Shown here piece after piece: positions 18,189 to 28,383 of a stretch of DNA of 64,000 nucleotides; within the stretch, counting starts at the first letter, position 1; the number at the start of each line of letters is the position of its first letter. This DNA comes from Tritrichomonas musculus (Eukaryota; Parabasalia; Tritrichomonadida; Tritrichomonadidae). The notes under the pieces were generated by a model. The model did not search any database, was not told where the DNA came from, and saw only the letters and a program-made list of their open reading frames with translations. Where the stretch lies: NCBI GenBank assembly GCA_039105265.1, contig JAPFFF010000005.1:310001-374000 (forward strand), given 5' to 3'. The translations under genes and the position numbers were made by a program.

Positions 18189-21100
18189 TTATTTATTTAA
18201 AATAGACATTAAATATGATATTGAATATTCTTCGTCGAGCCTTTGCAAACATTTGTTGGAAATCTTTGGTTTGATTGAAGGAATAAAATAATCCCAATCT
18301 ATTTTCTTTATAAAGCGGTCATCTAATCTGTGTCGGATATTCTCTGAATATTCTTCCGAGCTTTCTTCTTGACTCTCCTCTTCTTCTTTATCTCTTCTTT
18401 TTCTTTCACTTTCAGACGAGTCATAAAGGCTAGCCATTGAATCTATTTGAAACATTTGCTTGATTCCTCTTGGATTTGATATATTCATTGATACTGAAGC
18501 AATCCTAGCGTTTGACATTTTCTTTTTGAGAGCAGTATTTTCATCTTCATCAAAATTTGGAAGAAAACCATCATTTTGGAAATTAGAATTTCTTGATGCT
18601 GCCATCTCTCTCTTTGAACCACTATAAAAATCATTCGGATTATTTTTATAATATTTTGATTCTGTGAATGAGCCGGCATCATCGCTATCAATTAGATTAG
18701 CTGCTTTTGACGATCTTAAATAATTTTGGTTAGATCTATCATTCCTGAAATCAAATGCTTGTTGATTATTAATTTGGCTCGTTCGAGCTGATTTTGATCT
18801 ATGAAATGCACTTTGATTTGCATGACTAGTCCTTCGTCTGGATCTATGTTGACTATTTGAATCTCTTGAAGAATTATGACTTCTGCGATGGTGATGATGA
18901 ATTCTATGCCTTGAACGGCTACTATCTGTATTTGCTAAAGGCGAACTTACATTTGACTCGGAATAAGTATTATTTACATCACGATGTTGTTTATTCTTTT
19001 CTTTTTCAACATTATTTCTTTGATTAGAGCTTTGCCTATTAATTGGGCTTTCTGGCTTTGAATAAATTGAATCATTTGAAGAAGATGCATAATCTGAATC
19101 TGATTGAAGACTTATGTTAATTTGGATATTTTTTTCGTTTGCCTTGTTTGCCATTTTATCATCTCTATTTTTTGATCGTCTTCTGTTGAATGATTCTTGT
19201 CCATAATCACTTTTTCTTTTATTCGAGTTATCTCGATCATATGCAGAATTATTTTGCCTTTTTCCATTTCTTATAGATTCTAATTGATCTCTATTTTTTT
19301 CTTTCGTTCTTTTACTACTACCATTATCATTTGAATGGTTTTTAAATTGATTTCTCTTTTTTGTAGGTTTTTGGGATGAATTTGCTCTGGATTGTGATGC
19401 AGTATGTTTTTCTTCATAAGATGGCGAAGATAATTGTGAGTCTGGAATTTGAATATCAACTTCTGCTGATTCATCTTCATTATCATCAGAAACATATTTA
19501 TCAGCTTCCTGGCGTTTTATAGGCTTGCGATTCAAGTTTAGCGTTTCTGAAAATCTTTTGTTTGGATTTTTATTTTTGCTTTGATTTTTTTCTTCTTTTT
19601 GAAGATATCTATTTTTTGATGCCAATTTAGATGATGCTGCAAATCTTTTATTTACTTCTTCATCATCTTCAGATGATGTTTCTTCGTTGCCTTGATAATT
19701 TTTTTGTTTATAATTTGGCTTTGGTGATGCATCATTTGATTTTTTATTTCTAATTTGATTATGATTTGTTCTTCTTGCTGTCTCTTCCACATCAGACCCT
19801 AATTCTTCTTGACCATTTCTTTGTCTTTTGTTTGGTTTGACTGAAGAATTATATTTATTTTTAGAATTCTGATTATTCTTTTTAGGCTGGTTATCTTCTT
19901 CTTCAGAAGATTCTTCTTCATTTCGATAAACATCAGATTTTCGTCTTGGTCTTTCTGAACCAATAACTTTTTTCTTTAAATTTTTGTCTCTATTTGATAT
20001 TTCTTGTTCTTTTTGACGATTTAAAGTTCTTTGTTTTGAAGAAAATCGTTGAGTTAGATTCTTTACATTTGTTTGTAATTCATCCGATGAAGATTCTTCT
20101 TCTTGATAATTTTTTTGCCTTTGTTTTGCTAATTCTTCACGCTTATTTGCGAGTTTTTGATTTCGTATTTTTCGCGATTTTTCTTCCTCATCTTCAGATG
20201 AAGATTCTTCTTCTTCGTCATTTTGATAATTTTTCTGTTTTTGTTTTGTATTTCTAGTTTGCTTTTGTCTTTGATCATCTGGTTGCTCATCTTCATCAGA
20301 AGATTCTTCTTCAATTTGTAAATTACGTTTTTGATCTCGAACTGATCTTGAATTAGGTTTTTTGTTAGATGGCTGATTGCGAACTCTTTTACTAGAATCT
20401 TGATTTGCTATTTGCTCTTCTTCATCAGAAGATGAATTTTCGTCATTTTGAACTTTTGATCTAGGCTTTTGGTTCTGTTTTGCCTTGGATGGAGGATCAT
20501 TATTTTTGCCTTTATTTCCTTTTTGCTTTTTATCGTTAGATTCTGAGTCTGATTCTTTCATATGCCTTGAACGTGAACTTGATGAATTTTCACCAAGCGA
20601 TTCTTCTTCATTATTTACATATTTATTTTTGGTATTTGATTCTGATCTCGAGTTTGTTGAAGATTTAGATTTTTCGGATTTCTGTCTTTTAATTATTGTT
20701 GATTCATTTTCATCTGATGATGTTTCTTCTTCACTTTGTGCATTTAATCTTTGTTTTGATTTTGGACTTGATGAGGAAGCCAAATTACTCATATTTTTGT
20801 TTCTATTTTGCATTTGATTTTGCTTATTTCTGCTCATTGATGAATTATTATCAGACGATTCTTCATCAGATGATTCAACGTCACTTTGATGATTTTGAAC
20901 TTTTGATTTTAATTTCGAATTTGATGATGACGCAAATTTGTTATTTGGATTCTTGTTTTGATTTACTGCCGATTCATCATCATTTGATGACTCATCTTCA
21001 CTTTGCACTTTTGTTCTTTGCTTTATTTTAAGAGTTGATGATGAAGTCAAATTGCTCGAATTTCTACTCTTAGTTGGTGCTTGAATCTGGTTTCTTTTGC

Positions 21101-22706
21101 TGGTTGATAAATTCGAATTTGATGTTTCTTCATCTGAAGATTCCGTATCACTTTGATGATTTTGAGTTTTGGATTTCAGTTTGGAATTTACCGATGATGC
21201 AGATTTGATATTTGAGTTTCGATTTACTGTTGATGGATTTTCATCGGAGGATGTTTCTTCTTCACTTTGCACTTTTGTTCTTTGCTTTATTTTAGGATTT
21301 GATGATGAAGTCAAATTGCTCGAATTTCTACTCTTATTTGGTGCTTGAATTTGGTTTCTTTTGCTGGTTGAAAAACTCGCATTTGATGTTTCTTCATCTG
21401 AAGATTCCGTATCACTTTGATGATTTTGAGTTTTGGATTTCAGTTTGGAATTTACTGACGATGCAGATTTATTATTTGAATCTTTGCTTTGATTTCCTGA
21501 TGATTCATCTTCTTCTGACGATTCATTGTAATCTTGAGTTTTTGATCTCTGTTTTGAATTGGGCTTTGTCGATGATGATAAATGCTTACTTGAATTATTG
21601 AGCTGGGATGCATTATTATTTTTAACTGGCTCGCTTTCTTCATTTGATTCTTCTTCATCTATTTCCACTATAGATTTTTGTTTTGAATTTGCTGCTGATT
21701 TGGAATTTTTACTTGAATTTCTATTTTGCTTTCCACTTGACTCAATATCATCTTCATTTAATGATTCACCTTCAAATGGTGAAGACTTGCTAACAAAACC
21801 GGCGTCTCTATTTTGAATTTTTGTTGTTTTAATTTCTTCAGATGATTCTTCTTCATTATTTTGATTTCTTTGCTTGGGATTTATTGATTGAACGATAACT
21901 TCTTCATCATCTGAAACTTGCTGATGATTTCTTTGAGCTCTAACACCTTTCTTTACATCATTATTTATTTTACTATTCGAGTTTTCACGGTCTGAACTTG
22001 TTTCAGTTTCATCTGAAATATGCTTTCCGCCTTGAGAGAGATCTTTTGAATCATTATTTGCTTTTTTAAGAGATATTAGTCTTATATTTTTTTCTGTTGT
22101 TTCATCACCAGATGACGTATCGGATGTATTTGAATTATTGGGTTTACTTGAATTCCTTTTTTGGCTAATTTGATAATTATTTTTGTTACTCTCTGATTCA
22201 GAAGAAGAATTTTCAGATGAATTATTATTTGTTTCTGTCTTTTTTTGTTTCAAATTATTAGAAATACGATTTGGCGGGCTTTTCAATACCTCTGAAGAAG
22301 AACTTTCTTCAGCATCTAAGCCTGATTTTTCATTTTTATTCATATTTCGATTTTTACTTGCGCTTTCACTTAATGTATCAGTTTCATCATCATTAGATGA
22401 GCTTAATACGCCTTTGAAATAATTCTTATTTCTTGCTTCATGATTTCCTTTATCAAGATTGGTTTTTTCCCCTTTACGTTTGGTATCTGAATTTCTATTT
22501 GAATTCAATTTATTATTTTGGTCAGGATCTTCTGAATCGATATCTGATGATGTTGAAGCTTCATTTTGATTTGAAGGTTTATTTTGCGAAAGCTTTTTGG
22601 TTTTCAATTTATTTGCATTTTTATCATCATTTAAGGATGATGGCTCAGATTCTTCGTAATTTGCTAAACTAGACTGTTTTTCTGAATTATCAAAACCTGA
22701 ACTCAT
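18189..22706 (-). CDS. Giant Ser/Glu/Asn/Lys-rich repeat protein, intrinsically disordered
   Basis: A 1505-residue intact frame dominated by Ser, Asn, Lys, Glu and Gln. Dozens of SSDEE/ESSSDE clusters are textbook acidic CK2-type phosphorylation sites, separated by basic patches such as KNRN and KKRN. About 100 residues of the middle (DNA near 20.7-21.5 kb) form three tandem copies of an ~88-residue unit: consecutive copies start near 21301, 21037 and 20770, the first two spaced 264 bp and very similar. A His/Arg/Ser-rich stretch lies near 1210-1270. Only the last ~45 residues (WDYFIPSIKPKI and DEEYSISYLMSIL) look folded. Charge patterning suggests a nuclear or scaffold protein, but no family is recognised. 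Confidence 0.75.
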   Translation of the reverse strand: MSSGFDNSEKQSSLANYEESEPSSLNDDKNANKLKTKKLSQNKPSNQNEASTSSDIDSEDPDQNNKLNSNRNSDTKRKGEKTNLDKGNHEARNKNYFKGVLSSSNDDETDTLSESASKNRNMNKNEKSGLDAEESSSSEVLKSPPNRISNNLKQKKTETNNNSSENSSSESESNKNNYQISQKRNSSKPNNSNTSDTSSGDETTEKNIRLISLKKANNDSKDLSQGGKHISDETETSSDRENSNSKINNDVKKGVRAQRNHQQVSDDEEVIVQSINPKQRNQNNEEESSEEIKTTKIQNRDAGFVSKSSPFEGESLNEDDIESSGKQNRNSSKNSKSAANSKQKSIVEIDEEESNEESEPVKNNNASQLNNSSKHLSSSTKPNSKQRSKTQDYNESSEEDESSGNQSKDSNNKSASSVNSKLKSKTQNHQSDTESSDEETSNASFSTSKRNQIQAPNKSRNSSNLTSSSNPKIKQRTKVQSEEETSSDENPSTVNRNSNIKSASSVNSKLKSKTQNHQSDTESSDEETSNSNLSTSKRNQIQAPTKSRNSSNLTSSSTLKIKQRTKVQSEDESSNDDESAVNQNKNPNNKFASSSNSKLKSKVQNHQSDVESSDEESSDNNSSMSRNKQNQMQNRNKNMSNLASSSSPKSKQRLNAQSEEETSSDENESTIIKRQKSEKSKSSTNSRSESNTKNKYVNNEEESLGENSSSSRSRHMKESDSESNDKKQKGNKGKNNDPPSKAKQNQKPRSKVQNDENSSSDEEEQIANQDSSKRVRNQPSNKKPNSRSVRDQKRNLQIEEESSDEDEQPDDQRQKQTRNTKQKQKNYQNDEEEESSSEDEEEKSRKIRNQKLANKREELAKQRQKNYQEEESSSDELQTNVKNLTQRFSSKQRTLNRQKEQEISNRDKNLKKKVIGSERPRRKSDVYRNEEESSEEEDNQPKKNNQNSKNKYNSSVKPNKRQRNGQEELGSDVEETARRTNHNQIRNKKSNDASPKPNYKQKNYQGNEETSSEDDEEVNKRFAASSKLASKNRYLQKEEKNQSKNKNPNKRFSETLNLNRKPIKRQEADKYVSDDNEDESAEVDIQIPDSQLSSPSYEEKHTASQSRANSSQKPTKKRNQFKNHSNDNGSSKRTKEKNRDQLESIRNGKRQNNSAYDRDNSNKRKSDYGQESFNRRRSKNRDDKMANKANEKNIQINISLQSDSDYASSSNDSIYSKPESPINRQSSNQRNNVEKEKNKQHRDVNNTYSESNVSSPLANTDSSRSRHRIHHHHRRSHNSSRDSNSQHRSRRRTSHANQSAFHRSKSARTSQINNQQAFDFRNDRSNQNYLRSSKAANLIDSDDAGSFTESKYYKNNPNDFYSGSKREMAASRNSNFQNDGFLPNFDEDENTALKKKMSNARIASVSMNISNPRGIKQMFQIDSMASLYDSSESERKRRDKEEEESQEESSEEYSENIRHRLDDRFIKKIDWDYFIPSIKPKISNKCLQRLDEEYSISYLMSILNK
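20680..21500 (-). repeat. Three coding tandem repeats of ~264 bp
   Basis: Within the Ser/Glu-rich gene, segments beginning GATGATGAAGTCAAATTGC at 21037 and 21301 are nearly identical for about 180 bp. A more diverged third copy begins near 20770. Confidence 0.7.
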
Positions 22707-23021
22707 AATCTTGATTGAGTACCAAAATAATATAAAAACTGCAAAGCTAAGAAAAAGTTCCTTTTAGAAATTTTTATTTTGAAAATAGTTTTCATAAGTA
22801 TTGAAAAATTGGATTTCTAACAGAAAAAAGTTTTTGGAATTAAAAATTTCAATGATCTAAACGTCTTTTTAAATTGCAAGCTTATTTTTCAAAGATCAAA
22901 TATATAAGATAGATTTTAAAATACACCAACGATAACCAGTACTGCATATTAGATATATTTATTTATAAGAACAACAAAATTGTAAAGTTAAAAAAAAAAA
23001 AAAACTGGAAAAAACAAATCA
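22707..23021. other. Intergenic AT-rich spacer
   Basis: About 315 bases with no supported feature; ends in a poly-A tract near 22990. Confidence 0.45.
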
Positions 23022-23591
23022 TTAATCTGATTTTTTATCTGCATCATCTTCATTTTCGCCAAACTCGGCTTGAAGAATTTCAAAACGGCTAAGAGTATTT
23101 GCTGATATCTTAGCCATTGATTGACGAACTTGCTCTAGCGTTTTTCGTTCCAATGAACCTGATTTTGAAAAAAATTTATCAGCATAACATATTAATTTTT
23201 CAAGTGTTGTTCTAGGAGAATAATCACGCCTATCTAATGGAAGATTTTGAGAATCAATATCTTCGATAGTAATTCCAGCTCCAGTGTGACGTTCAGCTAC
23301 ATCAGCAATTTTGTCAGAAACACCTAAAGATCGAAGAAGCTGAGCTCCAAGAGGGCCATGAAGAATATATGCTTCATCACCATGGCAATCTATTTTGGGA
23401 GAAAATGTTAAGAAAATACCAATATCATGAAGCATTGCAGCTTCTTCAACTTCAGAAGGATCAAGTCCAAGATTCAAACGTTTATTGATTTCAAGTGCAA
23501 GGTTAGAAACTGATCGGCAGTGACACATATATATCTCTCTCATACGAGAACCATCAGGATAATATTTATTAATTATTTTTTGATATTCCAT
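23022..23591 (-). CDS. HD-domain phosphohydrolase of bacterial (Bacteroidetes) type
   Basis: 189 residues from ATG 23591 (MEYQKIINKYYPDGSRMREI). This start fits the bacterial family, and the 37 residues open upstream begin at a TTG and look like untranslated AT-rich sequence. HD-superfamily metal ligands are visible: His in MCHCRSVSNLA, HD in MLHDIGIF, His in LHGPLGAQLL and ERHTGAGIT, then Asp in YADKFFSKSG. The layout closely matches small uncharacterised HDIG proteins I know from Bacteroidetes (YYP start, ERHTGAG, QNLP, YADKFFSK). These hydrolyse phosphate esters, with substrate unproven. Lateral transfer from a gut bacterium is likely but inferred from recall, not a tree. Confidence 0.85.
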   Translation of the reverse strand: MEYQKIINKYYPDGSRMREIYMCHCRSVSNLALEINKRLNLGLDPSEVEEAAMLHDIGIFLTFSPKIDCHGDEAYILHGPLGAQLLRSLGVSDKIADVAERHTGAGITIEDIDSQNLPLDRRDYSPRTTLEKLICYADKFFSKSGSLERKTLEQVRQSMAKISANTLSRFEILQAEFGENEDDADKKSD

Positions 23592-24576
23592 GTTGGACTG
23601 AATATCTAATTTTAAATTCAATATTTTCAATATTGTTTTGAATATTTTCATTAATCTCATAGAAACTTTTTTGAAAAATATTTTCATTTCATAAAGTAGC
23701 AAATAACTACCATTTCGGCCTTAAGGCAATACAGGAAATTAATCGTCACCTAACAATTCTCCTCTTTAAAAATAAAAGGTGAGTTTGGTATCTTTTGGAC
23801 CTCATATTCAATTTTTTTTTTTTTTTGATTCAGATGATCACAGTGAAAACAAAATTTACCTAAGGAATATATATATATATATGCTCTGACCTGTGAAAAT
23901 TGGTGTTAAATCGTACATGATATAAAGTTTAACTAATAATTAAGAATCTTCATCCTAAAATTCTGAAACAGTTCTTCGATCTTTTTAGATGTTTTGGTAA
24001 TTACCTAATGAAGTATTAAATAAATATATAAGGTCATTTAAAATCCCAATTCATATGAAAAACTTCATATTACCTCATTCGGATTTGAATTCCTTGAAGT
24101 TTTTTATTTATATCATTATATATTAATGTGTAATGTCAAAGAACCATTTTTTTCTTTCATCAATCCTTATTTGAATAATAATTTAGGACTTTTAAAAGAG
24201 ATAATCTAGTTATATTTATATTTAATTAATTTAATTAAAATTAAAATATGTTAACATTGTTATTATTGTAATTGATAATTAGGCAATGAATATATTAAGG
24301 TAACCAAAAATGATAGTAGCAAAAGAAAAGTTTTCAAAATTTTCGATTGAGCGATATTATTCTATTGAACTTTTTCTAAACATTTTTACGATCCAAATAT
24401 ACGATTTTTTTTAATAACATTATATATTTTGTATTTTTTTTTTATCTAAAATTTAATAGTTTGGCGTTTTATATAAAATATCAATGAGCTTGATTATAAA
24501 CCTTTATTATTCATAAATGAATAATATATTCAAATTAATTGAAATTTTGAGATATGTCAGAATTTAATTAAATCAA
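23592..24576. other. Gene-free spacer with an AT microsatellite
   Basis: About 1 kb of AT-rich DNA. It contains a (TA)n run at about 23868-23882 and several homopolymer runs. No supported gene. Confidence 0.5.
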
Positions 24577-25491
24577 ATGATTTCATCCAAAACAGAGGAA
24601 GGTTTCCAATTAAATATCTCATGTTCTTTTAATGAATACAAATTACTTGATATAATTGGAAATGGAAGCACATCAGTTGTTGCACTAGTTGAAAATGAAG
24701 ATACTGGTCAATTATTTTCTGCAAAAATTATTCCTAAAAAGCATATCGAAAAGAAAAATCTTATGAACTCAATCCAAAATGAAATCAAAATTTTGAATGA
24801 AGTTGACCATCCAAATATCCTGAAATTTTATAAATCATTTCATTTAAAAAATAGATTCGGTGAATCTTATATTATAATGATATTGGAGTATTGTGAAAAT
24901 GGTGATTTGCTATCGTTAATTTCAGAAGATGGATTAACAAACGAAATTCTTAAAAAAAAAATAATTTATGGATTCTTAGAAGGGATTAGATATCTTCATA
25001 GAAAAGGTATTTCACATGGAGATATCAAACCAGAAAACATTCTTCTTGATAAAAATTTTAATCCAAAGATATCAGACTTTGGCCATAGTCGAACTTCAAT
25101 ATTTGCTGGTGATGAAGAAAAAAAAGGAACCTTAAATTATGCAGCTCCTGAGCTATTTACCAAAGGGATTTTTAATACTTTAAAAAGCGATATTTGGGCA
25201 ATTGGAATCACAATTTATTGCCTATCAGAAAATAATTTCCCATTCAAACGTGGAAATGCAAATTTTGTGATCAATCAAATAATTTCTGGAAAACTGTGTT
25301 TTAGTCAAAGCTCTCCAAAAAATCTACGAAACTTGGTTGAAAAATGCACAGATTTAAAGCCAACAAAAAGGCCAACTATTGATGAAATAATCAATGATGA
25401 ATATTTTTCATTCAATCATTATTTATTTAATGGATTATTTCAAAACAAAATTGAATTGGACTCTATTAACGAAAAAGGTATTCTTATGTGA
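24577..25491 (+). CDS. Ser/Thr protein kinase, HGD-type paralog 3
   Basis: 304 residues, the third member of the group at 3490 and 4875, closest to the first. It opens MISSKTEEGFQLNISCSF. Motifs: glycine loop GNGSTSVVALV, Lys in SAKIIPKKH, HGDIKPEN (HRD Arg replaced by Gly), DFG in ISDFGHSRT, and NYAAPELF. Catalytic Lys, Asp, Asn and DFG Asp are all kept. Lying 19 kb from the tandem pair, it shows dispersal of the same family. Substrate unknown. Confidence 0.88.
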   Translation: MISSKTEEGFQLNISCSFNEYKLLDIIGNGSTSVVALVENEDTGQLFSAKIIPKKHIEKKNLMNSIQNEIKILNEVDHPNILKFYKSFHLKNRFGESYIIMILEYCENGDLLSLISEDGLTNEILKKKIIYGFLEGIRYLHRKGISHGDIKPENILLDKNFNPKISDFGHSRTSIFAGDEEKKGTLNYAAPELFTKGIFNTLKSDIWAIGITIYCLSENNFPFKRGNANFVINQIISGKLCFSQSSPKNLRNLVEKCTDLKPTKRPTIDEIINDEYFSFNHYLFNGLFQNKIELDSINEKGILM

Positions 25492-26744
25492 ACTATATTC
25501 TTTTTTTTTTATTTTTGTTTTTAAATAATGGGATCTTTAAATTCAATTACAGGCTGCGATTTATTTTCTAAATTTGGATAGAGGTATGGAAACTAACTTT
25601 TGTGAGAATTCGTGAAAAATGTAAAAATGAAATTATCTTATTATATTAAATAAAAAAATAAAATTTTATATAAATTTAAAATTTGTATAAATATGCTAAT
25701 ATGAAAAAAATAAATTATAACTAAATTTAAGAGAAATGAAAAAATGTTACTATTTTCTAAAACGCTCAATACAACATTAATTTTAAAAAAATATCTATCA
25801 GAGTTAACTACAATATTAGAAAAAAGAGCTCAAAATGATCAAAAATCTTTTTTTATTAAGAAAAAAACATTTTTATGAAATCTTTGGTGATGTGATGTTT
25901 TGAGAATGCAAAAAATCTTTCATTCCTGGACTTATCGTATATTTTTATTTTACTAAAATTTTATATGCACAAATATCTAATTATATTTCAGAAAATAATA
26001 AATTTTTATAGATTGTAAATAAAGATATTTCCAAAAAAATGAAAATTATTTGTAAATCATTGAAAACAAAAGAAATAATGAGTATAATTTTATGTTAAAA
26101 AATAAATTAATCTAAGAAATTGCAATTTTAAAACAAGAAATCTGAGGTCTTCGACCCTAATGAAATCTATTAAAAGAAAAATCGGATATATTAATTACAA
26201 TCAATGTAAATCATGATATTAAAAATTATGATTGGCCAAAAGAATAATTCAGAAACAAGCATAAAAATGAATTTTAATTGTTCAAATGATATTTGATGAT
26301 TTTGGAACAAATGAAAAGCATGAAAGCTCAAAAAGAATTATATATATATATATAAAAACACTATATTTTTTAGAAAACATGCAATTAAATGAAATAATAT
26401 CATTCATAAAAATAAGTAAATGTTTTTATTTTATTTGTTTTTTACATATATAAATATATCAAATCGAAAAAAAAAAAAAATTTAATGATAAAATCATTTT
26501 TTTTATTCAAATGAAATTATAAGGATTTCAAACTCAAATATTCTTATTCTCTCCTGATTTATTTTAAAAAAAGTTTATTTTTGAAAATTTTTATATTCAA
26601 TAGTTTATTGTTTTTTTTGTGAAAGTTTGCTTCAAATTATTAATATTGGTTTATCTTTAAAATCTATCTGTAAAAATTTAATTAAATTTTATATATATAT
26701 TATATGTTTTATATTATTTATAATATGATAATATTTAATTTGAT

Positions 26745-27445
26745 TTGTCCAGGAATTAGAGTTTCAGTACCTCTATTTGGATTCAAACTAGGCTTTTGTA
26801 TCAAGTGAACTGAGTGTCCATTTTCGACTTTTTGTAAAAAGCTGTCACTTTTTGTGGACATAAAACTGCTTATTTATTTAGTATTTTATTCAAAGATTTG
26901 TGTTGAAGTATCCAAAAAATTTTTTATTGGATACTTTATTTTTACTTTAATAAACTCATTAATATGAGAAAAAAAGCAATAATAAAGTCTTTAACACCTA
27001 CTATTCTTAATTTTTCAAAAACCTCTCAAATATGAATTATAAACTTTTCAAATTCACTAAGAATGATTTTGACCAAGAAGATCAACATTTGAAATAAAAA
27101 ATAAAATTCAATGTAAATTTGGAGCGATATAATTGGTCAAACGAAATATACATTCAAAATAATCAATGAAAATTGAAAGGTGTATCCAAGATTGAATTAA
27201 AGTGTCCATTTTGGCTATTTTGGATACTCAAATTCTCTCAAAAAATAACGAACAAAAATGAGTATCCATTGGATACTTTTTGAATACAAACTCGTTTGGA
27301 CACAAAAGCCTAGGATTCAAAATGCTTTGGGACAACATTCAATTTTTTTCAATGTTTCTCTTAAAATCTTGCATTCTACTTGGGACTTATTGAGAAATTT
27401 TGACCTTTACGTACTGAAAAAGTTTGTCCAAGCATTTTGAATCTT
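26745..27445. repeat. Candidate degenerate non-autonomous element with nested inverted repeats
   Basis: CTAGGCTTTTGT on the left (about 26790) is mirrored by ACAAAAGCCTAG at about 27303-27314. A second inverted pair, GATTCAAAATGCTTTGGGAC (27314-27333) and GTCCAAGCATTTTGAATC (27426-27443), lies at the right end. The interior repeats GTATCCAA / TTGGATACT in both orientations six or so times. No coding capacity and no clear target duplication, so the class is unknown. Confidence 0.45.
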
Positions 27446-28066
27446 ACAATTCAAAAAAGAAAGTTCTCAATTGCATTGAATTTTTTGAAAGGAAAAATAT
27501 AAAAATAATTGAATTTTTGAATTCTCTCAATTTCTTGTTTTTTTTAAATGGGGTCCGACTAAAAGAAAAAAGACGTTAATTTTTAAAAAAAAAAACATAA
27601 ACTACTTTTAATGAATTTGTTTATGAAGAAAAATAGATCAAAATTAAATATATTTTGCTTTAAATACTTCAACACATATTAATAATGTCCAATATATCAT
27701 ATAAGTGAGGTAACGTTAAATTGTAAAAGGCTAATCACGATAATTCTGAATATTGCATCAGATAAAAAGTCAAAGCAAAATATTTAGAAGCGCTTTATTT
27801 TAATAAAGCGCATTCATTAAAATGTATTAAAACTAATTTAAATCAAATTCATTTTATTTTGGTTGAATAAAAGTTGATTTTATAAAAAAATACGTTAAAA
27901 ACACTTCATTGGAATACCTCTCCCTAAAACAAATATTTTTAAATAATTAATCATTTTAATGTACATTAATGATTTATAAATTATTATAATTATTATTATT
28001 ATAACTTTATTTAATATTTCATAAGATATAAATATTTTAAATTCATTTTTATATGCATTGAATTTA

Positions 28067-28177
28067 CATTTTTTGATTGTCGTATTCACACAAATTCTTT
28101 TTATTTTATTTCAAAAAAATTCAATTCAATTAAGAACTTTCATTTTTTGATTGTCGTTTGACATTTTTTGATTGTCG
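28067..28177 (+). repeat. Three copies of a 16-bp motif
   Basis: CATTTTTTGATTGTCG occurs exactly at 28067-28082, 28141-28156 and 28162-28177. The last two are 21 bases apart. No function known. Confidence 0.6.
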
Positions 28178-28383
28178 CAACCTGTATGCTTTATAAACCA
28201 ACGTTTAGAATTGACTCATACAATTTAAAATATAAATACATAACCAAAGGAAAAAAATATTATTATCTAAAAAAACCTCTTCTTTTAATTGAAATAAATA
28301 TAATTAAATATATCTTTTTTAATTTTTTGAAACAAAATAAGAAATTATCTTAGTAACGTGCTTTCTAAGCTAATTTAAAATAG

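Larger units (their letters stand above)
25492..28383. other. 2.9-kb gene-poor region with several repeats
   Basis: No credible gene. Short open frames at about 27258, 27895 and 28168 have random AT-rich composition. It contains a TA microsatellite (26341-26355), a candidate degenerate element at about 26745-27445 and three copies of a 16-bp motif (28067-28177), listed separately. Confidence 0.6.

Noticed and set aside
23592-23702. 37-residue N-terminal extension of the HD protein
   Set aside because: Opens with TTG and is AT-rich; bacterial relatives start at MEYQ-like sequence.
27258-28353. Several 60-64-codon frames
   Set aside because: They overlap the repeat region and show random AT-rich composition.
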